Shown piece by piece: positions 23,820 to 30,589 of a DNA stretch of 33,032 nucleotides (position 1 is the stretch's first letter; each line of letters starts with the position of its first letter). Location: the NCBI GenBank assembly GCA_041168165.1, contig JBEELK010000071.1:1-33032 (forward strand), written 5' to 3'. The translations under genes and the position numbers were made by a program. Origin of the DNA: SXPK01 sp041168165. Lineage in GTDB: Bacteria > Planctomycetota > UBA1135 > UBA2386. The notes under the pieces are model-generated. The model ran no database searches and was not told where the DNA came from. It saw nothing but the letters and a program-made list of their open reading frames with translations.

Positions 23820-24145
23820 GCGGGGGCCGAGGGGTGGCGTGCTGCGAAAATCGCCGTTTGGCGAAGCGGCGCATTGTTGCCCTCCGGAGGGGCTCCCGCA
23901 ACGACGGAGAACGCGCTGGCGAAGGTCGATTTCGCAGCGGTCGCGATCGCGACCCTGCAAGATGCATCTTGCTACCAATCCGAGAGTTGCGGCGGCGGCC
24001 CGAGAACAGCTCCAACGCCGCCAAACGGCTCGCCGGGACAGCTTCTTCGCACGCGGGATCCGCACCCTCCCACGCGCGCTCGCGGGCCCTCCAGACCGCG
24101 CGCACGATGGCGCAGAAAAGCCCCCACAGCCATCGTGCCAACGCC
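23820..24145. promoter_or_regulatory. Divergent gyrA / DJ-1 control region with paired palindromes
   Basis: 326 bp without a supported gene. Two perfect 16-bp palindromes stand 2 bp apart: GGTCGCGATCGCGACC (23939-23954) and GCAAGATGCATCTTGC (23957-23972). A 12-bp palindrome CCCTCCGGAGGG lies at 23880-23891, nested in a GTTGC/GCAAC inverted repeat (23876-23902). No clear -35/-10 pair was found for gyrA. The palindromes could be operator sites or, if transcribed, hairpins. Confidence 0.4.
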
Positions 24146-24676
24146 ATGACCGCAACCGTCCTGATCCTCAACGGCGACGACTACGAAGACCTCGAACTGC
24201 ATTACCCGCGCCTGCGACTGATCGAGGCCGGCTATCGCACAGCACTCGTCGGCGCACAGGCGGGCGCGCAGCATCGCAGCAAGCATGGCTATCCGAGCCA
24301 CAACGACTGCGCGCTCACGGATGTGCGGGCCGACGACTTCGCGGGCATCGTGCTGCCCGGCGGATGGATGCCCGACAAGTTGCGCCGCAACGCGCACGTA
24401 CTCGAACTGGTCCGCGCGTTCGACAAGCAGGGCAAGCTCGTAGCCAGCATCTGCCATGGACCTTGGATCGCGATCTCGGCCGGAGTCGTGCGCGGCAAGA
24501 CCTACACCGGCTCGCTCGGCATCAAGGACGACCTCGTCAACGCGGGCGCGCGCTTCGTCGACCAATCGGTCGCGGTCGATGGGTGCCATGTGTCGAGTCG
24601 CAAGCCCGATGACTTGCCGGACTTCATGGCCGCGTCGCTGGTGATGCTGAACGCGCATCGCCAACTGGCTCGATGA
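24146..24676 (+). CDS. DJ-1/PfpI-family protein
   Basis: A 176-aa member of the class I glutamine-amidotransferase-like DJ-1/PfpI superfamily (deglycases, glyoxalase III, or chaperone/protease-like proteins). The nucleophile elbow is VASICHGPWIAISAG with Cys103 followed by His104; the partner Glu14 is in GDDYEDLEL, and IVLPGGWMPDKLR precedes the elbow. The order and length match PfpI/YhbO-like proteins (about 165-180 aa). The start MTATVLIL begins directly at the first beta strand; CATCGTGCC lies 6 bp before it. The stop overlaps the mutY start in ATGA, so translation is probably coupled. Pairing with a repair glycosylase fits a role in dealing with oxidised or glycated nucleotides or proteins, but that is inference. 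Confidence 0.9.
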   Translation: MTATVLILNGDDYEDLELHYPRLRLIEAGYRTALVGAQAGAQHRSKHGYPSHNDCALTDVRADDFAGIVLPGGWMPDKLRRNAHVLELVRAFDKQGKLVASICHGPWIAISAGVVRGKTYTGSLGIKDDLVNAGARFVDQSVAVDGCHVSSRKPDDLPDFMAASLVMLNAHRQLAR

Positions 24677-25737
24677 GCAAACCGCGCGACAACGCGACCT
24701 TCGCCGCGCGGCTGCTGCACTGGTTTGACGCATCGCGCCGCGATCTGCCGTGGCGGCGCACGCGCGATCCGTGGGCGATCTGGGTCAGCGAGATCATGCT
24801 GCAGCAAACGCGCGTCGAGGCCGTTCGCGCGTCGTACGAACGCTTCGTCGCGCGCTATCCGACGCCGGAGTCGTTTGGCAAAGCGAGCGACGACGCGCTG
24901 ATGCTCGCGTGGAAGGGACTCGGCTACTATCGGCGGGCCCGGTTGCTGCGCGAAGGCGCGCGCGCCGTCGCAAAGGACCACGGCGGGCGCGTGCCCAACG
25001 ACGCGGACGCACTCGGCGCTCTGCCTGGCATTGGGGCCTACACGCGCGGCGCCGTTGCTTCGATCGCGTTCGGATTGCCGATCGCGGCGGTCGACGGCAA
25101 CGTCGAGCGCGTGCTCGCGAGGCACCTCGCGCTCAGGGACGACGTCGGCACGGCCGCGAGCAAACGCACGATCCACGAGACCGCGTCCGCTCGGCTCGAC
25201 CCAAAACGCGCGGGCGACTTCAACCAAGCGATGATGGAACTCGGCGCCATGGTGTGCACGCCGCAGTCGCCGCGATGCGAGCAGTGCCCCGTAGCGCTGG
25301 ATTGCCGCGGCCGCGCGCAAGGCATCGCTGCCTCGTTGCCCAACAAGAAGAAGCCCCGCGCGCCGACGCTCGTCGACGCGCGCGTGGCGCTTGTGCCCCA
25401 AAAAGGCGGCGTGCTCGCATTCCGAATCCCCGACGGAGAACCCAACGCGGGCCAGTGGGAACTGCCCGGGCCGGGCGCGCTGTGCTCCTCAGAAGTCGGC
25501 GACTTCGCGGCGCTGACGCTCGCTCGCTGCGGCGCGAAGCTAGAGCTCGGCCCCGCGCTCGGCTCGATCAAGCACGCGATCACGCACCACCGGATCACGG
25601 TGACCGCGCATGCCGCGAGCCTGCGTTCGCGCAGTTTGGGCAACCTTGAGACCCGCATGCTTGGCGACCCAGACACGCCGTGGACGACGATCTCGCGCAA
25701 GGTGTTCGCTTCCGTGCGCGGGATCGAAGACGCGTGA
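24673..25737 (+). CDS. mutY: A/G-specific adenine DNA glycosylase
   Basis: A 354-aa base-excision repair enzyme that removes A mispaired with 8-oxoG. The catalytic Glu40 lies in SEIMLQQTRVEA, the helix-hairpin-helix in LPGIGAYTRGAVAS, and the catalytic Asp141 in VDGNVERVLAR. The [4Fe-4S] ligands Cys195, Cys202, Cys205 and Cys211 follow the canonical C-x6-C-x2-C-x5-C. The C-terminal MutT-like 8-oxoG recognition domain is present (GVLAFRIPDGEPNAGQWELPGPG, SIKHAITHHRITVTAHAA). The length is normal (E. coli 350). The ATG overlaps the preceding TGA by 4 bp. A hairpin with a T-tract follows. Confidence 0.96.
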   Translation: MSKPRDNATFAARLLHWFDASRRDLPWRRTRDPWAIWVSEIMLQQTRVEAVRASYERFVARYPTPESFGKASDDALMLAWKGLGYYRRARLLREGARAVAKDHGGRVPNDADALGALPGIGAYTRGAVASIAFGLPIAAVDGNVERVLARHLALRDDVGTAASKRTIHETASARLDPKRAGDFNQAMMELGAMVCTPQSPRCEQCPVALDCRGRAQGIAASLPNKKKPRAPTLVDARVALVPQKGGVLAFRIPDGEPNAGQWELPGPGALCSSEVGDFAALTLARCGAKLELGPALGSIKHAITHHRITVTAHAASLRSRSLGNLETRMLGDPDTPWTTISRKVFASVRGIEDA

Positions 25738-25756
25738 GAAGCCGTGCGTGATCCGC

Positions 25757-25786
25757 GGCGGCGCGTCGCTATGGTGCCGCCCTTTT
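25757..25786 (+). terminator. Possible terminator after mutY
   Basis: A short GGCGGC (25757-25762) / GCCGCC (25776-25781) stem with a 13-nt loop, then C and TTTT (25783-25786), 19 bp after the mutY stop. The loop contains the box GCTATGGTGCC, so the site may serve as a fabI promoter instead. Confidence 0.4.
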
Positions 25787-25819
25787 AGAAACCCGCACAG
25801 CAACACGAGCACGACGACC

Positions 25820-26593
25820 ATGGGCATGATGTCCGGCAAGAAGGTGGTGATCTTCGGCGTGGCCAACAAGCGCTCCATCGCTTGGGGCATCGCGCAGGCG
25901 CTTCTGCGCGAAGGCGCGACACTCGCCCTCAACTACCAGAACGAGCGCATGGAAGAGCCAGTCCGCAAGCTGTGCGCGGATTTGCCCGGCGACACGTTCG
26001 TGGCGCCGTGTGACGTCACGGTGCCAGGCGACATCGAGAAGTTCTTCGACCAGCTCGGCAAGGAGATGGGACAACTCGACGGCCTCGTGCACTCGATCGC
26101 GTTCGCCAAGCGCGAAGAGCTGGGTGGCAACTTCGTCGACACCAGCTGGGACGGCTACCAACTCGCGCAGCACGTCTCCGCGTGGTCGCTCATCGGTCTC
26201 GCCAAGGGCGCGATGCCGCTGATGAAGGGCCGCGAAGGCAGCATCGTCTGCCTCAGCTACTACGGCGCCGAGAAGGTCGTCACGAACTACAACGTGATGG
26301 GCGTCGCGAAGGCCGCGCTCGAGTCCTCGATGCGCTACCTCGCCAACGACGTCGGCCCGCACGGCGTTCGCGTGAACGCGATCTCGGCTGGCCCGATCAA
26401 GACGGTGTCGGCGATGGGCGTGTCGGACTTCGGCTCCTTGCTCGACGGCATGGCGCAGCGCGCGCCGCTGCGCCGCAACGTCGACCAGATGGACGTCGGC
26501 AACACGGCGGCGTTCTTGATGAGCGACCTCGCGCGCGGCATCACCGGCCAGACGATCTACGTCGACGCCGGCTTCAGCATCCTCGGCGCGTGA
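25820..26593 (+). CDS. fabI: Enoyl-ACP reductase (NADH), FabI type
   Basis: A 257-aa short-chain dehydrogenase fold enzyme performing the last reduction in each cycle of fatty acid elongation (type II FAS). The cofactor loop is FGVANKRSIAWGIAQAL (typical FabI G-V-A-N-x-x-S-I-A). CDVT and LVHSIAFAKREEL follow. The active site is the Y-x6-K pair Tyr157/Lys164 in NYNVMGVAK, with the other Tyr in SYYGAEKV. The C-terminus has GPHGVRVNAISAGPIKT and GQTIYVDAGFSILGA. The length matches E. coli FabI (262). The start MGMMSGKKVVIFG was chosen by family alignment; the 70 codons open upstream overlap the end of mutY. Confidence 0.96.
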   Translation: MGMMSGKKVVIFGVANKRSIAWGIAQALLREGATLALNYQNERMEEPVRKLCADLPGDTFVAPCDVTVPGDIEKFFDQLGKEMGQLDGLVHSIAFAKREELGGNFVDTSWDGYQLAQHVSAWSLIGLAKGAMPLMKGREGSIVCLSYYGAEKVVTNYNVMGVAKAALESSMRYLANDVGPHGVRVNAISAGPIKTVSAMGVSDFGSLLDGMAQRAPLRRNVDQMDVGNTAAFLMSDLARGITGQTIYVDAGFSILGA

Positions 26594-26601
26594 CCCGCGA
26601 A

Positions 26602-26627
26602 CGGCAGCGCCGCATCGCGCGCTGCCG
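26602..26627. terminator. Inverted repeat between convergent fabI and TPR gene
   Basis: CGGCAGCGC (26602-26610) and GCGCTGCCG (26619-26627) form a perfect 9-bp stem with an 8-nt loop in the 40-bp gap between convergent genes. There is no T-tract on either strand, so intrinsic termination is uncertain. Confidence 0.4.
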
Positions 26628-26633
26628 GCTCCG

Positions 26634-27788
26634 TCACTTCCAGTTGGCTTCGAGCGCGCGCAACGTGCCGCGCTCCTTCTCGTCGAGCCCGCCGTTGTTG
26701 GCCTCGGCTCCGAGCGCGCGGCGAATCCACTCGCCGGGAGCGAGAGTTCCCTTCGGCAGCGCCTCGTTGCTGGCGTCGTTGGACAGCAGCGCGAGGTCGA
26801 TCATCGCGAGCAACGTCGGCAGATGCTCTTGGTCGATTGCGAGCGCGCGCTGGTAGCACTCGACGGCTTTCGCGAACTCGCGCTGTCGATGGCAGACGAC
26901 GCCTTGCAGATGCGGCCCGTCGATGGACTTGGGGAAGCGCTGCTCCAACGCAACCGCGGCAGCGAGCGCATCAGTCAATGCGGAGGAGACTGCGGCAGCG
27001 TCACCCTTCTTTGCAGCAAGCTCGCTCGCGCGCAGCAGCGAGACCACGACCGCGCGCTGCGCATCGAGGTCCTTTGGATCGAGTTCGGCGCAATGCGAAA
27101 ACGCCTTGCTCGCCGCGAGCACGTCGGCGGGTTCTTGCGCGATGCGCAACAAGCACGAGCCGAGACGATGGTGCGCGCGCGCATCGTTGGGATCGAAGTC
27201 GAGATGTTCGCGCAGTCGCGCGATCGCGCGCCGGTCTTCGCCGAGTTCGAACGCCCAATCCGCGGCCGCGGCGGCGAGTTGCGCGCGTTCTGCCGACGCG
27301 TCCGGCACAGCCTGCTGGAGGCACGCTTCTGCGGCGGCGAGCGCAGCGGACAGATGGCCCGAGGCTGCGACGATGCGTGCGTGGACGAGCGCCACGAAGC
27401 AGTCCTTTGGCAAAAGCCCGAGCGCGCTGCGGCTTTCGCCTTCAGCTTCGCACACGACCGCGAACGGCGGCGGCGTCTCGTCGTTGCTGCCGCCGAGGAT
27501 CGCAGCGGCCAGCACCGCTCGCGCGCGCGCGTTGCGCGGATCGAGATCGAGCGCATCGCGCGCCTCGTCGATCGCGTCGTCGAACTCGCCGGTCTCGAGT
27601 TGCGCGCGCGCTTCCACAGCAATGCGCACGGCCTCCGCTTCGTCCTCTTGGTTCGACGCCGCAGCGAACTCGCGGGCCGCCATCTGCTCCACCGAAGGAG
27701 CTGCGCTGGAGCAAGCGGCCAGGGCGTAGAGGCTGCCGGCGAGAGCGGCGCTTGCTGCAAACGAGAGGCTGCGCATTCGCAGCATCAT
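26634..27788 (-). CDS. TPR-repeat lipoprotein
   Basis: A 384-aa protein. The start MMLRMRSLSFAASAALAGSLYALAAC gives a signal peptide ending in a lipobox LAAC with Cys26, so a lipid-anchored periplasmic protein is expected. The rest is helical, with tetratricopeptide-like repeats: QLETGEFDDAIDEARDALDLDPRNARARAVLAAA, WAFELGEDRRAIARLREHLDFDPNDARAHHRLG, KAFSHCAELDPKDLDAQRAV and HRQREFAKAVECYQRALAIDQEHLPTLLAM. TPR arrays mediate protein-protein contacts; the partner is not known. It is convergent with fabI and divergent from the cysteine-synthase-like gene, with a 108-bp gap. Confidence 0.85.
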   Translation of the reverse strand: MMLRMRSLSFAASAALAGSLYALAACSSAAPSVEQMAAREFAAASNQEDEAEAVRIAVEARAQLETGEFDDAIDEARDALDLDPRNARARAVLAAAILGGSNDETPPPFAVVCEAEGESRSALGLLPKDCFVALVHARIVAASGHLSAALAAAEACLQQAVPDASAERAQLAAAAADWAFELGEDRRAIARLREHLDFDPNDARAHHRLGSCLLRIAQEPADVLAASKAFSHCAELDPKDLDAQRAVVVSLLRASELAAKKGDAAAVSSALTDALAAAVALEQRFPKSIDGPHLQGVVCHRQREFAKAVECYQRALAIDQEHLPTLLAMIDLALLSNDASNEALPKGTLAPGEWIRRALGAEANNGGLDEKERGTLRALEANWK

Positions 27789-27896
27789 GGACGCACGCCG
27801 CCTCGCGGCAAGGCTGCGCAACGGGCTGCGCGTCCCGCGCGCGCGCAGAAAGTCGCGGCGCGGCTGCGCAGTGCGCGAGTTAGGATCCCCGCCCCC

Positions 27897-28820
27897 ATGT
27901 CCCGCATCGCGTCTGACCTGACTTGGCTGATTGGCTCCACGCCGCTCGTGGACCTGCCGCGCCTGTCGCCCCAAGGTCGTCGCGTCGTCGTGAAGCTCGA
28001 GGCATGCAACCCAACGGGCAGCAACAAGGACCGCGCTGCGCTCGCGATGATCCGCCAAGCGGAGCGAAGCGGCGCGCTGCAACGCCACGGGGCGATCGTC
28101 GAGTGCACGAGCGGCGACCTCGGCCTCTCGATCGCGACAGTTGGGCGCTGCCTCGGCTACCGCGTCGTTCTCGTGATGCCGGATGGCACGACGCAGGATC
28201 GCCTTCGCATGCTGCGTGCGCTCGGCGCCGAGGTGGTGTTCACCGACAAGGCGCTCGGCATGCGCGGCGCGATGGCGCAGACCGACCTGCTCGCAAAGCA
28301 GATCCCGGGCGCCGTCTGCTTGCAGCCGTTCACCAACAAGGCCAACGCACGCACGCATGCGGATACGACGGCGCGCGAGATCTGGAGTGACACCGACGGC
28401 AAGGTCGACATCGTCGTGGCGCCGATCGGCACGGGCGGCACCGCTGCTGGCTGCGCGATTGCGCTGCGCGAACGCGGCGTTGCGGTGATCGGCGTCGAGC
28501 CAGCGGCGAGCGGCGTGATGGGCGGCGGCTCGGCCGGCGCGCATGACATTCCGGGTCTCGGCGCAGGCTTCATCCCGGAGATCCTGCCCCCGCACACTCT
28601 CGACGAAATCGTCGCGGTGACGTGCGAAGCGGCGCGCGACCACGTGCGACTGCTGGCTCGGCAAGAAGGGCTGCTCTGCGGCCCCGCCAGCGGCGCGGTG
28701 CTCGCGGCGGCCCTTTCGATCGCGCAGCGGCCGAATAGCGCAGGCAAACTCCTCGTCGCCATCCTGCCGGACTCCGGCGACCGATACCTAGACCACGCTG
28801 CGTTCTGCGCGGAGGACTGA
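27897..28820 (+). CDS. Cysteine-synthase-family PLP enzyme with altered substrate loop
   Basis: A 307-aa fold-type II PLP enzyme of the CysK/CysM/CBS group, of normal length. The Schiff-base lysine is Lys44 in NPTGSNKDRAAL (family: NPxxSVKDR). The phosphate loop GTGGT is at 178-182, PDSGDRYL supplies the Ser that binds the pyridine nitrogen, and QPFTNKANARTHADTTAREIW and GLGAGFIPEIL align with OASS. The substrate-carboxylate loop, TSGNTG in classical enzymes, is TSGDLG at 71-76, and GPASGAV replaces GISSGAA. It probably makes cysteine or a related beta-substituted amino acid, but the loop change could mean another acceptor or donor. A -10-like TAGGAT lies at 27881-27886. moxR begins directly after its stop. 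Confidence 0.85.
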   Translation: MSRIASDLTWLIGSTPLVDLPRLSPQGRRVVVKLEACNPTGSNKDRAALAMIRQAERSGALQRHGAIVECTSGDLGLSIATVGRCLGYRVVLVMPDGTTQDRLRMLRALGAEVVFTDKALGMRGAMAQTDLLAKQIPGAVCLQPFTNKANARTHADTTAREIWSDTDGKVDIVVAPIGTGGTAAGCAIALRERGVAVIGVEPAASGVMGGGSAGAHDIPGLGAGFIPEILPPHTLDEIVAVTCEAARDHVRLLARQEGLLCGPASGAVLAAALSIAQRPNSAGKLLVAILPDSGDRYLDHAAFCAED

Positions 28821-29816
28821 GTGACCGCCCAATCCGTACAGGCCGAGATCACCGCGCTGCTCGCGCGCGTCGAACAAGTTCGCGCCGACCTCAACGCCAA
28901 GGTGATCGGGCAGAAGCCGCTCATCGACGACCTCCTCATCGCAATCCTCGCCGGCGGCCACGTGCTGCTCGAAGGCTTGCCCGGTCTCGGCAAGACGCTG
29001 CTCGTGCGCTCGCTCGGACAAGGCCTCGGGCTGTCGTTCTCGCGGGTGCAGTTCACGCCCGACCTGATGCCGACCGACGTCACGGGCACCACGATCGTCG
29101 ATGAGCAGGACGGCAAGCGGACGTTCCGCTTCCAGCCAGGGCCGGTGTTTGGCGGGCTCGTGCTCGCCGACGAGATCAACCGCGCAACCCCGAAGACGCA
29201 GTCGTCGCTGCTCGAAGCGATGCAAGAAGGCTCGGTGACCGTCGCAGGGCAGACGCACCGGCTGCCGGACCCGTTCCACGTCGTCGCGACGCAGAATCCG
29301 ATCGAACTGGAAGGCACCTACCCGCTGCCCGAGGCGCAACTCGACCGGTTCCTGTTCAAGCTCGACGTGCGCACGCCGTCCGTCGAAGCCATGGTGCAGA
29401 TCCTCGCCGGCACCACCGCCAACGCGACGTCGACCACGACGCAGCAACTGGCGGTCGAAGACCTTCGCAAGCTGCAGCGCTTCGTTCGCGAAGTGCTGTG
29501 CGGCAACCACTTGCTGCAGTTCACCGCGGAACTGATCTCGGCGACGCACCCCGAGTCTCCGACCGCGTCGGATCGCACGAAGCGTTTCGTTCGCTACGGC
29601 GCAAGTGCGCGCGCAGGCCAAGCGATTGTGCTCGGGGCCAAGGCGCGAGCGCTGCTGGCCGGGCGTCCGGCGGTGACGAAAGACGACATCCTTGCCTGCG
29701 TGCTGCCGGCACTGCGTCACCGCGTGCTGCTCGGCTACGAGGCGGAGTCGGTGGGCACTGGCGTGCCTGAGCTGCTGCAAGAGTGGATGCAGACGGCAGA
29801 TAAGCGCGTTCGCTAG
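28821..29816 (+). CDS. moxR: MoxR-family AAA+ ATPase
   Basis: A 331-aa AAA+ ATPase with Walker A GLPGLGKT at 52-59, Walker B LVLADE at 113-118, sensor 1 ATQNP at 156-160, and the MoxR signatures QFTPDLMPTDVTGT, FQPGPVFGGLVLADEINRATPKTQSSLLEAM and LPEAQLDRFLFK. MoxR proteins act as chaperone-like ATPases, usually with VWA-domain partners from adjacent DUF58/VWA genes. Here no such partner follows. The start is GTG 28821, immediately after the TGA of the preceding gene (no gap), with GGAGG 5 bp upstream, so expression is coupled to the PLP enzyme. Confidence 0.93.
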   Translation: MTAQSVQAEITALLARVEQVRADLNAKVIGQKPLIDDLLIAILAGGHVLLEGLPGLGKTLLVRSLGQGLGLSFSRVQFTPDLMPTDVTGTTIVDEQDGKRTFRFQPGPVFGGLVLADEINRATPKTQSSLLEAMQEGSVTVAGQTHRLPDPFHVVATQNPIELEGTYPLPEAQLDRFLFKLDVRTPSVEAMVQILAGTTANATSTTTQQLAVEDLRKLQRFVREVLCGNHLLQFTAELISATHPESPTASDRTKRFVRYGASARAGQAIVLGAKARALLAGRPAVTKDDILACVLPALRHRVLLGYEAESVGTGVPELLQEWMQTADKRVR

Positions 29817-29851
29817 GAAGCAAGCCGGGCTGCTGACTCGGTTGCTGTGTA

Positions 29852-29877
29852 GCTAGCTAGATCGCCAGATCGCTAGC
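29852..29877 (+). other. Hairpin after moxR
   Basis: GCTAGC-TA-GATC-GCCA-GATC-GCTAGC: a 6-bp outer and a 4-bp inner stem with a 2-nt bulge and loop GCCA, 35 bp after the moxR stop. There is no T-tract; it may stabilise the mRNA end or be the first element of the structured region that follows. Confidence 0.4.
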
Positions 29878-29904
29878 CGAAGCGGTCGTGCGCTCCCATC
29901 CACA

Positions 29905-30126
29905 CCCATGCGCTGCGCCGAGTTTGCGGAGCCTTCACGAAGAAAATTGGGCCCCGAGGGAAAGTTCTCAACCCTCCTTCGTTCACTACATCGCATGGGA
30001 CGTGCCCGAGCCGCCCAGTTCCGGAATCCTGCAGGGAGTTTCGGAGCGACACGAGAGGGCTACGGCGGCCCGGGCCTACAGGAGGCCGGCGATCCTTGGG
30101 AGAGGGTCGCCGGCCTCCGACTTTTT
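29905..30126 (+). ncRNA. Candidate structured RNA or cyaY leader ending in a terminator
   Basis: The 405-bp gap between moxR and cyaY has no supported ORF but dense structure on the plus strand. CCCATGCG (29905-29912) pairs with CGCATGGG (29992-29999); nested inside are ACGAAG (29937-29942) / CTTCGT (29977-29982) and GAGGG/CCCTC. A second domain has GCCCGAGCCGCC (30004-30015) pairing with GGCGGCCCGGGC (30064-30075), one mismatch, around a TCCG/CGGA hairpin. A strong terminator closes it. It could be a free-standing RNA of about 220 nt or a terminating leader controlling cyaY, whose ATG is 96 bp downstream. I saw no SRP, tmRNA or RNase P motif. Confidence 0.45.
30081..30126 (+). terminator. 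Strong intrinsic terminator upstream of cyaY
   Basis: A perfect 12-bp GC-rich stem GGAGGCCGGCGA (30081-30092) / TCGCCGGCCTCC (30107-30118) with a 14-nt loop, then GAC and TTTTT (30122-30126). It terminates whatever is transcribed across 29817-30080. Confidence 0.88.
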
Positions 30127-30221
30127 CTGCACGGCCGAATCTACCGTCGCACGTCGGGCTGCCAACCCCCAGCCACTCTGCCCCTGGCGTCCGTGCAGCC
30201 GATGGCCCAGAGTGGCCGCCC

Positions 30222-30560
30222 ATGTCTCCCGCGAGCGACTTGACCCAGGCCTTCCGCCAGCGCGCCGAAGAACTGCTGCGCACCATGCTGCTGCGGCTCG
30301 ACATGTTCGATCCCGACGAACTGGAGGCCGAGGCGTCGGAAGGCGTCGTCAAGCTGACCTTCGCGGACGGCAGCAAGTGCGTGCTCAACCGCCAATCGGC
30401 CGCCAACCAAATGTGGCTCGCCGAGGGCGCCACGGCGTGGCACTTCGAGTGGAACGACAGCCAAAACGGCTGGATCGACACCAAAGGCCGCGGCGACCTC
30501 CGCGATGTGCTCGCAGGCGTCATCTCGCGGCGACTCGGGCGGGCTTTCGCGCTGCGCTGA
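30222..30560 (+). CDS. cyaY: Frataxin homologue, iron donor protein
   Basis: A 112-aa protein with the frataxin/CyaY fold signature: an N-terminal acidic helix (RQRAEELLRTMLLRLDMFDPDELEAEASEG), strands VVKLTFADGSKCVLNRQSAANQMWLAEGATAWHFEWNDSQNGWIDTKG, and the final helix DLRDVLAGVISRRLG. The conserved INRQ-type loop (VLNRQ), the Q-x-W-L motif and the W of NGWID are all present; E. coli CyaY is 106 aa. Frataxin binds iron and modulates IscS-dependent Fe-S cluster assembly. The start MSPASDLTQAF was chosen by family length; the 42 codons open upstream overlap the preceding terminator. Preceded by a 95-bp spacer after that terminator. Confidence 0.9.
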   Translation: MSPASDLTQAFRQRAEELLRTMLLRLDMFDPDELEAEASEGVVKLTFADGSKCVLNRQSAANQMWLAEGATAWHFEWNDSQNGWIDTKGRGDLRDVLAGVISRRLGRAFALR

Positions 30561-30589
30561 GTCGGCTCTTCCTGCGCGCGGCTCTGCGA

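Noticed and set aside
29905..30126. SRP RNA, tmRNA, RNase P RNA or 6S RNA
   Set aside because: No GGAAG-type SRP apical loop, no tmRNA tag reading frame, no GAGGAAAGTCCGG RNase P core, and no clear 6S bubble. Left as an unassigned structured RNA.
28821..30560. A mobile element or phage insertion near the moxR-cyaY gap
   Set aside because: No integrase, transposase, terminal inverted repeats or target duplication is visible; flanking genes are intact. No such element was seen anywhere in the window.
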